Part shown: positions 8,655-17,386 of the stretch, in pieces
How the letters are laid out: the number at the start of each line of letters is the position of its first letter
How positions within the stretch are numbered: the stretch's first letter is position 1
Assembly: GCA_019636095.1 (NCBI GenBank)
Contig: JAHBYF010000001.1
Coordinates: 248,001-312,000, forward strand
DNA from: Hyphomonadaceae bacterium
GTDB lineage: Bacteria > Pseudomonadota > Alphaproteobacteria > Caulobacterales > Aquidulcibacteraceae
Length of the DNA: 64,000 bases
Reading direction: 5' to 3'
The notes under the pieces: model-generated
What the model was told of the DNA's origin: nothing
The model's database searches: none
The model's input: the letters and a program-made list of their open reading frames with translations, nothing else
Made by a program: the position numbers and the translations under genes

Positions 8655-9610
8655 CGCTGGATACGCTCGCCTGGCCTACCGTCTTGGAAGGGCGGCGTCG
8701 GCGCCATGGTCTTGGCGATATGCAGCGCCGTAGCCGGGTCGGCGGCTGCGCCGGGATAAGCAGCCAGCACAATCGCAGGCACAAGGCGCTGGGTTAAGTC
8801 AGAGAACGTGAACCCGAACTCGTGAGCGCCGGTCTTGGCGCCGGTGGCCGCGACCAGAGCGTCGATATTCGCGCGCGAGAACCCCAGCGGCTGAAGGCAA
8901 TCGGTCAGCACCTGACGGCGTTGTTCGTCATTGGGACGACTGAAGCTCAAAACCTCCGCCGCGCGGCGGCGAACAGCGGGATCAAGCGCGCTCAGACGAT
9001 TGGTGCACATGATCACCGCCGCAGGCAGGCGCGCACTGGCGAGCCGATCGACGCCCCGGATGAAGGCGTTGACCCCGGCGCGATCCTCGTGGTGCATTTG
9101 CGCAGCTTCGCGTGATTGAGCGAGCGCGTCGGCTTCATCGACCAGCAGGATGACGGCGCCGCGTGCGCGTCCCGATGCCGATTTCAGCTTTGTTGCCTCA
9201 GCTGCCGTGTAATCGAACGCAGCGCTCAGCAATTGCGTCATCTCGCCGACACGACCCTGGCCGCGCGTCGCAAGACTGAGAGGCAGAAGCGTGATTTCAA
9301 TTCCTTCTTGACGTGCGACGGCGTCGCCGACGGTTTCGGCGAGTTCCGTTTTGCCCGAACCGACATCGCCAGCCAACACGACAAGGGGAGGACGCCGCAG
9401 CACAATGTCGAGCAGCTTCTGCGCGCCGGGATGATGTCTTTTTGCCCATGCTTCCAAGCCTGCGGGATTGACCAACAAGCCCAGCATTTTGGTGAGGCGC
9501 TGCTTGTGATCGTCAAGTCCAACCAGGCGGGCAAACCGTGCCTGCGGTTCGAAGTCGGGATAGCTGATGCGACGCTCGAAGAGTTCGTCGGCTGAAGGCT
9601 TGGTATTCAT
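8651..9610 (-). CDS. cap6: TRIP13-like AAA+ ATPase of type III CBASS (Cap6)
   Basis: A 319-residue AAA+ ATPase with a Walker A at residues 81-88 (GDVGSGKT), Walker B around 154-161 (ILLVDEAD), and sensor/arginine-finger region CTNRLSALDPAVRRR. In type III CBASS the TRIP13-like ATPase remodels the HORMA protein and so switches off CD-NTase activation. The ATG at 9610 overlaps the HORMA stop by one base (TGATG), and a TTG one codon upstream is an alternative. Position directly after the HORMA gene identifies it. Confidence 0.87.
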   Translation of the reverse strand: MNTKPSADELFERRISYPDFEPQARFARLVGLDDHKQRLTKMLGLLVNPAGLEAWAKRHHPGAQKLLDIVLRRPPLVVLAGDVGSGKTELAETVGDAVARQEGIEITLLPLSLATRGQGRVGEMTQLLSAAFDYTAAEATKLKSASGRARGAVILLVDEADALAQSREAAQMHHEDRAGVNAFIRGVDRLASARLPAAVIMCTNRLSALDPAVRRRAAEVLSFSRPNDEQRRQVLTDCLQPLGFSRANIDALVAATGAKTGAHEFGFTFSDLTQRLVPAIVLAAYPGAAADPATALHIAKTMAPTPPFQDGRPGERIQR

Positions 9611-10125
9611 CAATAGCTCCTGACGCTAGCGCGGTTGAGGGCGCGCCCGCCCGCCGAATAGGTGCGATCCTGTTCCAGATACCCGCTCACGGTTGGCTCC
9701 GGCGCGCCGCCGCGTGCGAACGGCAACGTCTGCTTAAAGCCCACTTGTTGCGCGCTGCTGAGTTTGTCCCAGGCGGATGAATAGGTGAGGTAGCTGTAGA
9801 ACGACGCGTTGGTGATGTCCGCACCAGGGCGCACCCGGCCGGGGTCATCATCATCGGCGCTGCCGCCGGCCAAGTCTTTTGCGCTATACTGCAGCGCCGG
9901 CTCGATCCATTTGCTGTCACGCCAGAAGCCGTAGGTGACGGTGCGCAAATAGCCCTCCTTCAAGAGTGCGATCAGCTCGGCCTCGTAGCTCGCGATACTG
10001 GCGTCGCTGGGCGCACCATAGAAACGCTGCATGCGCTTCAGGTCTGTCGCGACCTTCGCCGCAATGTGCTTGGCGTGCGTCAGCGTGAAGGTGACGGTCT
10101 CGTCGAATGTGTAGGTGTAGGACAT
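9610..10125 (-). CDS. cap7: Bacterial HORMA-domain protein of type III CBASS (Cap7)
   Basis: A 171-residue protein starting MSYTYTFDE. It contains THAKHIAAKVATDLKRMQRFYG and GYLRTVTYGFW, which I recognise as the bacterial HORMA-1 family. HORMA proteins sense a peptide ligand, adopt a closed state and activate the partner CD-NTase. The C-terminal 20-30 residues would be the seat-belt or closure region. I chose ATG 10125 over an in-frame TTG at 10137 because family members begin at this point; the gene follows the CD-NTase stop by 8 bases. Confidence 0.85.
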   Translation of the reverse strand: MSYTYTFDETVTFTLTHAKHIAAKVATDLKRMQRFYGAPSDASIASYEAELIALLKEGYLRTVTYGFWRDSKWIEPALQYSAKDLAGGSADDDDPGRVRPGADITNASFYSYLTYSSAWDKLSSAQQVGFKQTLPFARGGAPEPTVSGYLEQDRTYSAGGRALNRASVRSY

Positions 10126-10133
10126 GGGCAAGC

Positions 10134-11099
10134 TCAAACTTGGAAGGAGGGGCCGAAAACGCGGCGCCAGTAATGAAGGGTTTCTTGCTTGGTCGGGGCC
10201 GCGAGCGCGGCGTCGATGGCGTCGCCGGCATCAAGCGCGGCATCAACAATCAGCTTCGCGTTGGCCGTGGTGTAGAGGCGCGCGACATTGTTCTTCTCGT
10301 TGACCGGGTCGATGATTTGCACCGGCTCGGAAAAGGCGCCGATCTTCGAAGCGGGATAATAATCGGCGAAAGCGATACGTTCCCGCAGCCCGCTGCGGGC
10401 GATATAAGTGAAGAAGTGCTGCAGCGCCTCGGGATAATAGGAGAAATCCAGGCCCTGATCGCTCAGCTTTGACAAGATCATCTCGATCATGAAAGATTTG
10501 AAGCGAAAGCCGTCGTGCTCGGCCTTCATGATGCGCGCCCAGAACTTCACCAGCCGCACCACTTGGGCGAAGTGCGCCTCCTGGGCCTTCTTGCGCTTCG
10601 CGGTGAACTCAAGGTGACGCGGGATGCACGTCCTCAAAAACGAGCCGTCGTCTTGGCTGACCAGATTGCCATACCAATCGGGATCGCCGTCATAGAGGAT
10701 CGGCACGACATCGACGTCGAGGCCAGTGCCGCGGAATGAGACAGTGACGCTGTAGGTTTGCGGCTGAACTTGGTCGGGGGAGAAATTCGGATAGGCCTTA
10801 CGCAGCCGCTCGGCCAAATAGTTGAGCAAATCCGAAACCTGATGCGGCGCGTCGGCGCCGCTAATGTAGCAGGCGATATCGATGTCGTTGAGCGAGCGCA
10901 GCGCCGTGCCCTTGGCCAAGCTGCCGGACAACAGCATCTTCCGCAGCGAAAAATCGTCGTGTTCGGCGAGATAGCCGTCGAGCTTCTCGCGCAACCGGCG
11001 CGCCTGCGCCCGGTACTCGTCCGCCTTGTCTTTGGGGAGGTTTACTTTTTCGGTTGCGAAACGAAGGATATCGTTGTGATCGACGTGCTGGCGCGACAT
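10134..11099 (-). CDS. CBASS oligonucleotide cyclase (CD-NTase)
   Basis: A 321-residue nucleotidyltransferase. It shows the GS motif (GSLAKGT, residues 59-65), the two metal-binding aspartates in NDIDIA (72-74) and a third acidic strand in GLDVDVVPIL. The C-terminal part is an OAS/CCA-adding-type helical domain, with FSEPVQIIDPVN before it. Such enzymes make the cyclic di- or trinucleotide alarm of CBASS. Pairing with HORMA and TRIP13 genes fits the CdnC or CdnD clades, but the clade and product cannot be read from sequence by eye. The ATG at 11099 is preceded by GAAGAGGG and excludes a 59-codon upstream extension that runs into the promoter region. Confidence 0.88.
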   Translation of the reverse strand: MSRQHVDHNDILRFATEKVNLPKDKADEYRAQARRLREKLDGYLAEHDDFSLRKMLLSGSLAKGTALRSLNDIDIACYISGADAPHQVSDLLNYLAERLRKAYPNFSPDQVQPQTYSVTVSFRGTGLDVDVVPILYDGDPDWYGNLVSQDDGSFLRTCIPRHLEFTAKRKKAQEAHFAQVVRLVKFWARIMKAEHDGFRFKSFMIEMILSKLSDQGLDFSYYPEALQHFFTYIARSGLRERIAFADYYPASKIGAFSEPVQIIDPVNEKNNVARLYTTANAKLIVDAALDAGDAIDAALAAPTKQETLHYWRRVFGPSFQV

Positions 11100-11182
11100 G
11101 CGGCCCTCTTCAGAATTTTGGGGTCGCCTGAACGGTGAAACCCCGGCCCATGTAGGTAAGCTCGCGGCGGCCGTCAGCGCGG

Positions 11183-11218
11183 ACAGGCGGATAAAAAGAA
11201 TCTCTGTTGTCCGCCTGT
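11183..11218. promoter_or_regulatory. Perfect 9-bp inverted repeat in the CBASS / sigma-gene divergent promoter region
   Basis: ACAGGCGGA at 11183-11191 is matched by its exact reverse complement TCCGCCTGT at 11210-11218, with an 18-base A/T-richer spacer. It sits 35 bases before the GTG of the sigma-like gene and about 84 bases before the CD-NTase start. A TATAGA hexamer at 11234-11239 could be a -10 for the rightward gene. This arrangement fits a shared operator that controls both directions; the binding protein is not known. Confidence 0.6.
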
Positions 11219-11253
11219 GGGCGATTGGCGAGCTATAGAAGCTAGAGATCATT

Positions 11254-11805
11254 GTGCAGACGCAGGCCGCCCCCACGTCCGAAGATCGCGCCGGAGCACT
11301 GACCGCGCTTGGGCGTGACCGCGAAAAGCGATTGGCGGCGTACGCCAGGATGTGCAGCCGTGGGCTTTCCGATGACGGCGAGGATTTGCTGCAAACCGCC
11401 TACCGGCGCTGGCTGACGGCCAAGAACCCCGTCGTCGGCCCGGAGGAAACCTACAATTACCTGATGGGGGCGATAAAGGGGCAGCGCTTCAACGCGTTGC
11501 GCCATGCCGGCGTGGTGAAGGAAGCGATCGGTGAGCGCCTCGAACCCGGTCCCGAAAAAGAAGATGATCCCGTCGACGATCTGAGGGCTCGGGATTCATC
11601 GGCGGAGGACGCCGTCCTCGTGCAGCAGCTTTACGACAGCGCCGCCGACGATCCCGAACTGCAGCTCTTAATCATCTATTTCGCACAAGAGACGCCGCGC
11701 GCTGAAATCCAGCAAGAGCAGGGCTGGGATGATCAGAAATATGAGGCGGTCAGAAAACGTAGAATACGCGCCGCCGCGAAACTGCTGCGCGAAGGAAGGG
11801 TGTGA
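11254..11805 (+). CDS. Sigma-70-like (ECF-type) regulatory protein divergent from CBASS
   Basis: A 183-residue protein with features of a divergent extracytoplasmic-function sigma factor: an N-terminal helical region (about 15-90, with GEDLLQTAYRRWL resembling region 2) and a C-terminal region (about 125-183) ending in a region-4-like segment, EAVRKRRIRAAAKLL. It starts with GTG and overlaps the next gene by 4 bases (ATGA). It is divergent from CBASS and next to a shared inverted repeat, so it may direct transcription of that cluster. That link is inference. Confidence 0.55.
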   Translation: MQTQAAPTSEDRAGALTALGRDREKRLAAYARMCSRGLSDDGEDLLQTAYRRWLTAKNPVVGPEETYNYLMGAIKGQRFNALRHAGVVKEAIGERLEPGPEKEDDPVDDLRARDSSAEDAVLVQQLYDSAADDPELQLLIIYFAQETPRAEIQQEQGWDDQKYEAVRKRRIRAAAKLLREGRV

Positions 11806-12236
11806 TGCCGCAACAACCGCAATCGCCATCTCTCGCGGACGCGCTGTTGGCAGAGATTGCTGACGAACTCAGCGTGCTTGAGGGAGATGCCCTTGATGCA
11901 TTCCTCGTGGAGATCGGGGAGGATCCCGATCGCTTGCTTGCGCACAGCGCTGCAGCAAAGACTGCGGCGCTCGCTGCACAAGGTCAGGATCGGCTCAGAG
12001 ACGCTCGGGCGCGGGTCAAAGCGCGCCGCGCGCAAAACACGACAACCATTGTGTCGTTCGACATCGCCAAGAAGCGAGCCCTATTGGAGGCGATCAGAAT
12101 TCGAGGCGAGCAAACGGGTGACATGACCCTAGCCGCGCGTAATCGGACAATCGACTCCGAGGAAGATCTGGATAGTGTCCTCGAGGCGTTCTTGCGGCTC
12201 GGGATCATCGACGAGCAAGGAGAAATCAAAAACTGA
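11802..12236 (+). CDS. Unknown 144-aa protein between a sigma-like gene and a metallopeptidase
   Basis: I do not recognise the family. The protein is acidic in its N-terminal half (LADALLAEIADELSVLEGDA), with FLVEIGEDPDRLL in the middle and a basic helical stretch rich in Ala/Arg at about 65-80. No signal peptide or membrane segment is visible. It overlaps the sigma-like gene by 4 bases and is followed by the ImmA-type peptidase after 1 base. By analogy with repressor/peptidase pairs it could be an anti-sigma factor or the peptidase substrate. That is a hypothesis. Confidence 0.5.
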   Translation: MMPQQPQSPSLADALLAEIADELSVLEGDALDAFLVEIGEDPDRLLAHSAAAKTAALAAQGQDRLRDARARVKARRAQNTTTIVSFDIAKKRALLEAIRIRGEQTGDMTLAARNRTIDSEEDLDSVLEAFLRLGIIDEQGEIKN

Positions 12237-12237
12237 G

Positions 12238-13002
12238 ATGCGTCCTGCTGAAGCCTTGCTTGTCGAACTCGGCATCTCTGATCCCAAGGACATAGATGTC
12301 GATGCGATCGCAGATTATGTAGATGCCGAAGTCGACTATCGCGATCTAGCGGGTTGCGAAGCGCAGATTATCGGCTATCGCGATCGTGCCGTTATCTATG
12401 TGCGCAAGAGCGCTCCTTACCAGCGCCGGCGTTTCAGCACAGCCCACGAGTTGGGCCACTGGCATCACCATCGCGGTCAGTCCTTTGTTTGCCGGCCCGA
12501 GGACATTGGTCGGCCAATTGATGAGGCGTCTCGGAATGTCGAACGCGTCGCTGACGCGTACGCGGCGGATCTGGTGTTGCCGCCCTTCATGATCGAGCCG
12601 CGGCTCGCGTCGCTCGGGAAGGTTTCGCTAGACGGAATTGTCGAGATCGCCCGACAATTCTCGACCAGCGTGACAGCGACCGCCATCCGCGTCATGCGGA
12701 TGACCAAGGAGCCCGTGATCTTGGTCGCCCACAATATGTTCGGGAAGCGCTGGCAATGGCCGGGTGTTACGGCAGGAGGGCTCTCTGTTCGCAGCGACAT
12801 CGATTCACGGTCTAGCGCCTTCTTTGCGATGAGCGGCATCGGCAAGTTGGGTCCGCCGAAGAAGGAGCCTGCGGGGTTTTGGTTTGATCGCCGTCACATC
12901 GACCAATTCGATGTGCAGGTGCAGAACATGCGAACGGCTGAAGGAGAGGTCATTTCGTTTGTGCGCATCTTCGATGCAAAACTCATCGAGATCTACGGCT
13001 AA
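12238..13002 (+). CDS. ImmA/IrrE family metallopeptidase
   Basis: A 254-residue protein with the zinc-peptidase motif HELGHWHHH at about residues 69-77 and a downstream ADAYAADLVLPPFM segment that provides the third ligand region, as in ImmA/IrrE and COG2856 peptidases. These enzymes cleave repressors after stress. In some CBASS loci a related peptidase (CapP) cleaves the repressor CapH on DNA damage. The ATG at 12238 gives a 1-base gap to the preceding gene and is preferred over an upstream in-frame ATG within it. The C-terminal half (about 150-254) is typical of stand-alone ImmA proteins. Confidence 0.85.
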   Translation: MRPAEALLVELGISDPKDIDVDAIADYVDAEVDYRDLAGCEAQIIGYRDRAVIYVRKSAPYQRRRFSTAHELGHWHHHRGQSFVCRPEDIGRPIDEASRNVERVADAYAADLVLPPFMIEPRLASLGKVSLDGIVEIARQFSTSVTATAIRVMRMTKEPVILVAHNMFGKRWQWPGVTAGGLSVRSDIDSRSSAFFAMSGIGKLGPPKKEPAGFWFDRRHIDQFDVQVQNMRTAEGEVISFVRIFDAKLIEIYG

Positions 13003-13280
13003 CTTGTGCTCAGACTTGCAATGGAGATGTCGGGGAACTGTGCGTAGCACCCGTCAACGGCTCGAATTACTAGCGCGATTGCCATCGATCGTGCGTCCGA
13101 TGACGAGCGACGGCGGCGACAGATGCCTTCTATCGGCGAGCAGTAAATGCGCTGATTTGCTTGGACGGTTCGATTGACGGTGTGGCCTCAAAAATGCTCT
13201 GCCGGCAAATGATGCCGGAGCTTCGCGCCGCTGCGAAGGTCTGCTTCGCGGCGCCAGCAGTCGAATGTCTCTTCTTGGGA
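13003..13280 (+). other. Intergenic stretch with a possible interrupted reading frame before the group II intron
   Basis: No complete gene is visible. One plus-strand frame from about 13113 is open up to the proposed intron boundary at 13280, with a segment reading ALICLDGSIDGVASKM. After the intron a short continuation to a stop is possible but depends on the exact splice site. This may be a remnant of a gene split by the intron or chance. Confidence 0.2.
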
Positions 13281-13746
13281 GTGCGTCACGACCGTGCCAA
13301 CGCAAGGAGGTGCGATGCTGTACGAGAGATGAGGGCAGGCCCCTCGTAGCCGGCGGTCAAGCGCTGGCTGCAAACCGCTGCGAGCTGCTGACGTAAAGAG
13401 CGTTGGTGGTGAGCGTCGCAGAAATCCGAGACGATGATCTCGGCAGGTAAGATGCGGGAAGGCGAGCGCAAGCAAACCGTCGCTGAAGCGTCGAAAAGAG
13501 ATTAGGCGACGTCAAAACCGGGGGCTTCCCAATTCCCCGGGATTAGCTCGAAGGATGACTTGATTTCCGATCGAGCGGCGTCCGGCGTGAAGACGGCGCT
13601 AGCCCGCATTAGGCTTTCGTATGGAACGTGAGAACCTGTCGTTCCGATGCCAAGGGAGACGTCCAAGTGGCTAAATCCACAAGGGCCAGAGTACCGACGC
13701 GGAGCACAGGGGCGGAGCGATCCGTAGTAGTGAGGAAGGCTCTGTA

Positions 13747-15074
13747 ATGGAGCTGGAGCGAAGGGATCGCATTGTTCAGCCGCGATCGCGCGCCAACCAT
13801 TTGCGGGAGGAGCGCGCGGACAAGGCAAAGCCGTTCGAGATTCCGAAACGGGAAGTCTGGGAGGCCTTCAAGAAAGTGAGGGCCAATCAGGAGCGGCCGG
13901 AGTTGATGGACAAACGATCGAAGCGTTTGAGGCTGATCTTGCAAGCAGCCTCTACAAACTTTGGAATCGGATGTCCTCAGGCAGCTACCATCCAGCGCCG
14001 GTTCGTCGGGTGATGATCCCGAAGGCCGGCGGCGGCAAACGACCGTTGGGCATCCCAACAGTCGCAGACCGGGTTGCACAAGAAGTCGTAAAGCAGCGCC
14101 TAGAGCGCGTCGTTGAACCGATCTTCCACGACGATTCCTACGGGTATCGTCCAGGTCGCTCAGCCATCGACGCCATTCGCCAAGCGCGTCAGCGGTGCTG
14201 GCGCAGCGATTGGGTGCTGGACATCGACATCAAAAGCTTCTTCGACACGATCGATTGGACCTTGCTGCTCAAGGCGGTGCGTGCCCACACGGACTGTCCT
14301 TGGACGCTGCTCTACATCGAGCGTTGGCTGAAGACGCCTGTGCAGCTTGAAGATGGCAGCGTCGTCGCGCGAGAAACGGGCACGCCGCAGGGAGGCGTCA
14401 TCAGCCCTCTGCTGGCAAACCTGTTTCTTCACTATGCGTTCGACACATGGATGGCGCGGGCTTTCCCGCACATTAAGTTCGAGCGCTACGCTGACGACAT
14501 CATCTGTCACTGCCGAAGCGAGGCGGAGGCGCGGGCCTTGTGGCGCGCGCTCGACGCGCGCTTCTCGGTGTGCAAACTTACGCTACATCCGCAGAAGACC
14601 AAGATCGTCTACTGCAACGATTGGAACCGCAGGGGAGACTATCCTGTCATCAGCTTCGATTTCCTCGGCTACAATTTCAGGCCGCGTAAATCGATCTGGC
14701 AAGGGAGGCTCCATGTGCATTCCTTTCTGCCGGCGATCAGCCCGAAAGCTGTGAAAGCGGTTGGGCGGGCGATCCGCGGGTGGCGGCTGCACCACTGGAC
14801 GCAGATGAGCCTCGAAGATCTCGCCGCGCGCTACAACGCGTACATCCGCGGCTGGATTGGATATTTCGGTCACTTCTATGGGGGACGTTTGTCGCAGGTG
14901 CTGCGGCGCATCGACGTCTACCTGATCCGTTGGGCCCGGCGGAAGTACCGTCGGCTCCTGCGTCGTCCGCGCGGCGCGCGCTATTGGCTGGCGCAAGTGC
15001 GCCGGGCCGATCCCACGCTCTTCGCGCATTGGCGTTTCGTGGCTGAAGGCGGCCGAACATCGGGAGCCGTGTGA
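13747..15074 (+). pseudogene. ltrA: Group II intron reverse transcriptase/maturase, frameshifted
   Basis: Two overlapping frames together encode one LtrA-type protein of about 442 residues. The first frame (from 13747) reads through KREVWEAFKKVRANQ and then loses similarity. The next frame takes over with AAGVDGQTIEAFEADLA and continues through PKAGGGKRPLGIPTV, the catalytic YADD box (FERYADDIICHC) and the maturase/thumb region to 15074. Inserting one G near 13890 restores NQGAAGVDG, so a single-base deletion, or a sequencing error, explains the break. The GC-rich C-terminal part looks intact. Splicing could be supplied in trans. Confidence 0.8.
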
Positions 15075-15131
15075 ATCGAGAGGTTCAAGCACGGTTCTGG
15101 GAGCAGCCGGAGGTGCAATCCCTCCGGCTGA
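15064..15131 (+). ncRNA. Group II intron domains V and VI
   Basis: The 34-base hairpin at 15064-15097 (GAGCCGTGTG with a GAGA tetraloop and closing AGCACGGTTC) is a canonical domain V, the catalytic heart of the intron. The stem at about 15105-15129 (AGCCGGAGG pairing with CCTCCGGCT) is a plausible domain VI. It overlaps the last codons of the maturase frame. Confidence 0.8.
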
Positions 15132-15199
15132 CTCGACTGCAGCGCCATAACGATCTGACACTCGTGCTTTAGTAGGACAGTGTCGAGCGAGTGAGCCCA

Positions 15200-16606
15200 T
15201 CAATGCAGGATTGGGGGCGTGCCCGCGCCGCAGCACTTCTTCCACTTCTTTCCCGATCCGCATGGGCACGGCTCGTTGCGTCCGACCTTCTGGGATCTGA
15301 TCGGCTGGCGCGGCGTGCGTTGCTCGAGCCAGAAATCGCCCAAGTAGCGGACATGCTCGCCGAGCATGTCGAGCAATTCGGTGCGCTCCCACGCCTCTAG
15401 GTGATCGGCGTCAAGATCGAGAATGCTCTGCAGCGCCATGTAGGCGCCTTCATCCACGGACACGCCTTGCCAGGCTTGCGCCCGCATCGCGACGCCGGCT
15501 GAAAATCCCATCGCCCAATAGCGTCCCGGCGGCGGCGCATCCTCATGCGCCTCGATCCACATGGCGGGCGTGACGCTTGCAACATTGCGTTGGGCGATGG
15601 CGTTCCAGTGACGTTGCAACAGCGCCATCACCTTGCGCACTTGGCTCTCGTCGTCGAAGACCGGGCCTTCTCCCCAAATCTCTTTCAGATACTCAGAGGG
15701 CATCACGATGTCCGGCCCAAGCACCAAGGCATGGAAGAAGCCGTCCAGTTGTTCGAAGTTCATTGCGTCTTCGGGAACGGCAGCGTTGCGCAGAAACGAA
15801 GCGAGCCATTCGCGTTCACGCCACGAAAGCGCATCGACGTCATCCGCCGTATCGGAATGCAGTTCGATAGCTTTTAGCCAGCGCAAACCATCCACAGGAT
15901 CAACCGGCGCGGCGATGCCCGCTTCGTGAAACCGCGCTACGTTTGTCGGATCCGCCGCGGCTTCCTCCAAGCGCTCAAGCGCCTCCAGCTTGTCGGCGTT
16001 TCGCCAGATCGAGAACGCGTCTGTCGTCCAAAGCTGCTCAAGCAGGTCGCGGCGTTCGCTAACGCCGCCGAGCACGATCGCGTCTTCGACACACCATTTG
16101 CATCGATCGTCATCGTCGGTCCCTTCGAGCGCGGCGAGGGCGTCGATCAGGGACACAAACTGGTGGCGGGGATAGCGGCCTTCGCAGGTGAGGCGCGCAA
16201 GCGCCATGACTAGTCCAGCGCGCGCCTCGGCGGCAACCTCAAGGCCCGCAGCGACATCTGCGACGGCGCCGGCGTCGTCCGCAACCAGCCCCAACGTGAT
16301 GTTGCGAACGGACATCGCCGCCCCATCGCCAAAGAGGCCGTCGAGACCGTCGTCGGAACAGGTCAGAAGTTCGACCCAGATTGGCCAGAAATCATGAACG
16401 CGTGCCGCCGCCACCACGAAGAGCCCGTAGAATAAGAGGTTCTCTTCCTCGGGATAGAGCCATTGACCTTCCATGCGCCGGCGCGCAATTGCTTTGAGCC
16501 GCACGGTGAGTGCGCCGGCATGGGGTACGAGTGCGCGCAGCGCCGCTTCCGGCAGGCGATCGGCGTTGGCGACATCCTTGATGAGAGATTCAAGGTCTTC
16601 AGACAT
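15200..16606 (-). CDS. SEC-C motif protein of unknown function
   Basis: A 468-residue acidic protein with a C-terminal SEC-C zinc motif ([16 protein letters not shown]). This motif is found at the end of SecA and of many uncharacterised proteins, where it binds zinc and may contact ribosomes or partners. The rest is helical; part of it (about 290-420) resembles UPF0149/YecA-like folds (a run of W/A/D with [18 protein letters not shown]). The ATG at 16606 is used; a GTG at 16648 would add 14 residues. It is the first gene after the intron and convergent with it. Its link to defence is unproven. Confidence 0.7.
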   Translation of the reverse strand: MSEDLESLIKDVANADRLPEAALRALVPHAGALTVRLKAIARRRMEGQWLYPEEENLLFYGLFVVAAARVHDFWPIWVELLTCSDDGLDGLFGDGAAMSVRNITLGLVADDAGAVADVAAGLEVAAEARAGLVMALARLTCEGRYPRHQFVSLIDALAALEGTDDDDRCKWCVEDAIVLGGVSERRDLLEQLWTTDAFSIWRNADKLEALERLEEAAADPTNVARFHEAGIAAPVDPVDGLRWLKAIELHSDTADDVDALSWREREWLASFLRNAAVPEDAMNFEQLDGFFHALVLGPDIVMPSEYLKEIWGEGPVFDDESQVRKVMALLQRHWNAIAQRNVASVTPAMWIEAHEDAPPPGRYWAMGFSAGVAMRAQAWQGVSVDEGAYMALQSILDLDADHLEAWERTELLDMLGEHVRYLGDFWLEQRTPRQPIRSQKVGRNEPCPCGSGKKWKKCCGAGTPPILH

Positions 16607-16805
16607 TGGCGCGGGTGGACCAGACGGGGCGCTGCTCCCATAGCGCACAACCCACCCGCTGGAACAGCTAATCGTATTTCTGGAGGTGGGATATCCCTTC
16701 GACCCGAGTGGGGCAGGTGAGGGACAGTGTTCTGCCCCATTGCCACAATGTTACGAATTGGGTTTTGTGGCCCGTTTCAGCCAGACGCCAAACCTGGAGA
16801 TTTCG

Positions 16806-17015
16806 TCAGCAGCCGCATTCGCCTGCTTGGATCGGCGGGCACTTCACATCGCCATAAGAGCAGAACACGCAGCAATCGCCTGGCTTAGGCCGCAGAAGCG
16901 CGCCGCAGCTCTTACAATCATAAAAGAACTGGCACGCATCCGTCGGCATCAGTTCGCGCTGACGATGGCCGCACCGGGGGCATGTAATTGTGGAGTCCGG
17001 AACAGTTTCGTTCAT
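16806..17015 (-). CDS. GDCCVxC domain protein (small mercury-locus zinc-ribbon-like protein)
   Basis: A 69-residue Cys-rich protein with CPRCGH, CKSCGA and the signature GDCCVFCSYG, ending in ECGC. GDCCVxC proteins, sometimes selenoproteins, are found next to MerT-like transporters and are thought to act as a metal chaperone. No in-frame TGA occurs in the signature here, so this is the Cys form. It overlaps merT by 4 bases (ATGA) and follows it in the transcript. Confidence 0.8.
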   Translation of the reverse strand: MNETVPDSTITCPRCGHRQRELMPTDACQFFYDCKSCGALLRPKPGDCCVFCSYGDVKCPPIQAGECGC

Positions 17016-17371
17016 CGACCGCGCACCCAGCCCAGCAGCTCCCGCTCATAGAACGGCATGGAATAGGCGCCCGCAACCAGAAGCGCGGCGACAATGAGAA
17101 GGACCAGGACGCGAGGGCGTGGCCTGCGCCCGCCCCAGAAGGCGGCGACAAAGCCCGCCAGGATGAGGGCGGCGGTTAAAGCCAAGAGATACGGTTTTGC
17201 CTGCACAAAGATGCCGAGGTGGGCCACCAGCGCCGTGCTGACACCAGCTTGCACCAGCAAAATGGGCAATACGCAGCAGGACGCGCCGATCAGCGCGGCT
17301 AGCCCCGTGACAATTCCCCCGCCCGCAAACAGCCCGCCTGACGAACGCTGAGTCTCGGTATCATTTTCCAT
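17012..17371 (-). CDS. merT: MerT-type mercuric transport protein
   Basis: A 119-residue inner-membrane protein with three hydrophobic helices (about 14-40, 50-72, 83-102). The vicinal cysteine pair C32-C33 in GASCCVLP sits in the first helix, where MerT passes Hg(II) inward. The ATG at 17371 is used; an upstream extension to 17455 would cross the operator and the merR start. It is divergent from merR across a short operator. No periplasmic MerP or reductase MerA gene is in the window. Confidence 0.82.
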   Translation of the reverse strand: MENDTETQRSSGGLFAGGGIVTGLAALIGASCCVLPILLVQAGVSTALVAHLGIFVQAKPYLLALTAALILAGFVAAFWGGRRPRPRVLVLLIVAALLVAGAYSMPFYERELLGWVRGR

Positions 17372-17386
17372 GGTTCGAGCGTAAAA

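Larger units (their letters stand above)
13281..15138 (+). mobile_element. Group II intron
   Basis: The 5' end is placed at the consensus GTGCG at 13281. The 3' end lies just after domain VI near 15138, to within a few bases. Between them are about 465 bases of structured leader (domains I-IV) and a maturase gene, then a recognisable domain V. Group II introns are self-splicing retroelements that move by retrohoming. The intron lies in the cargo part of the conjugative element. Its EBS/IBS pairing was not worked out, so both borders are approximate. Confidence 0.7.
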
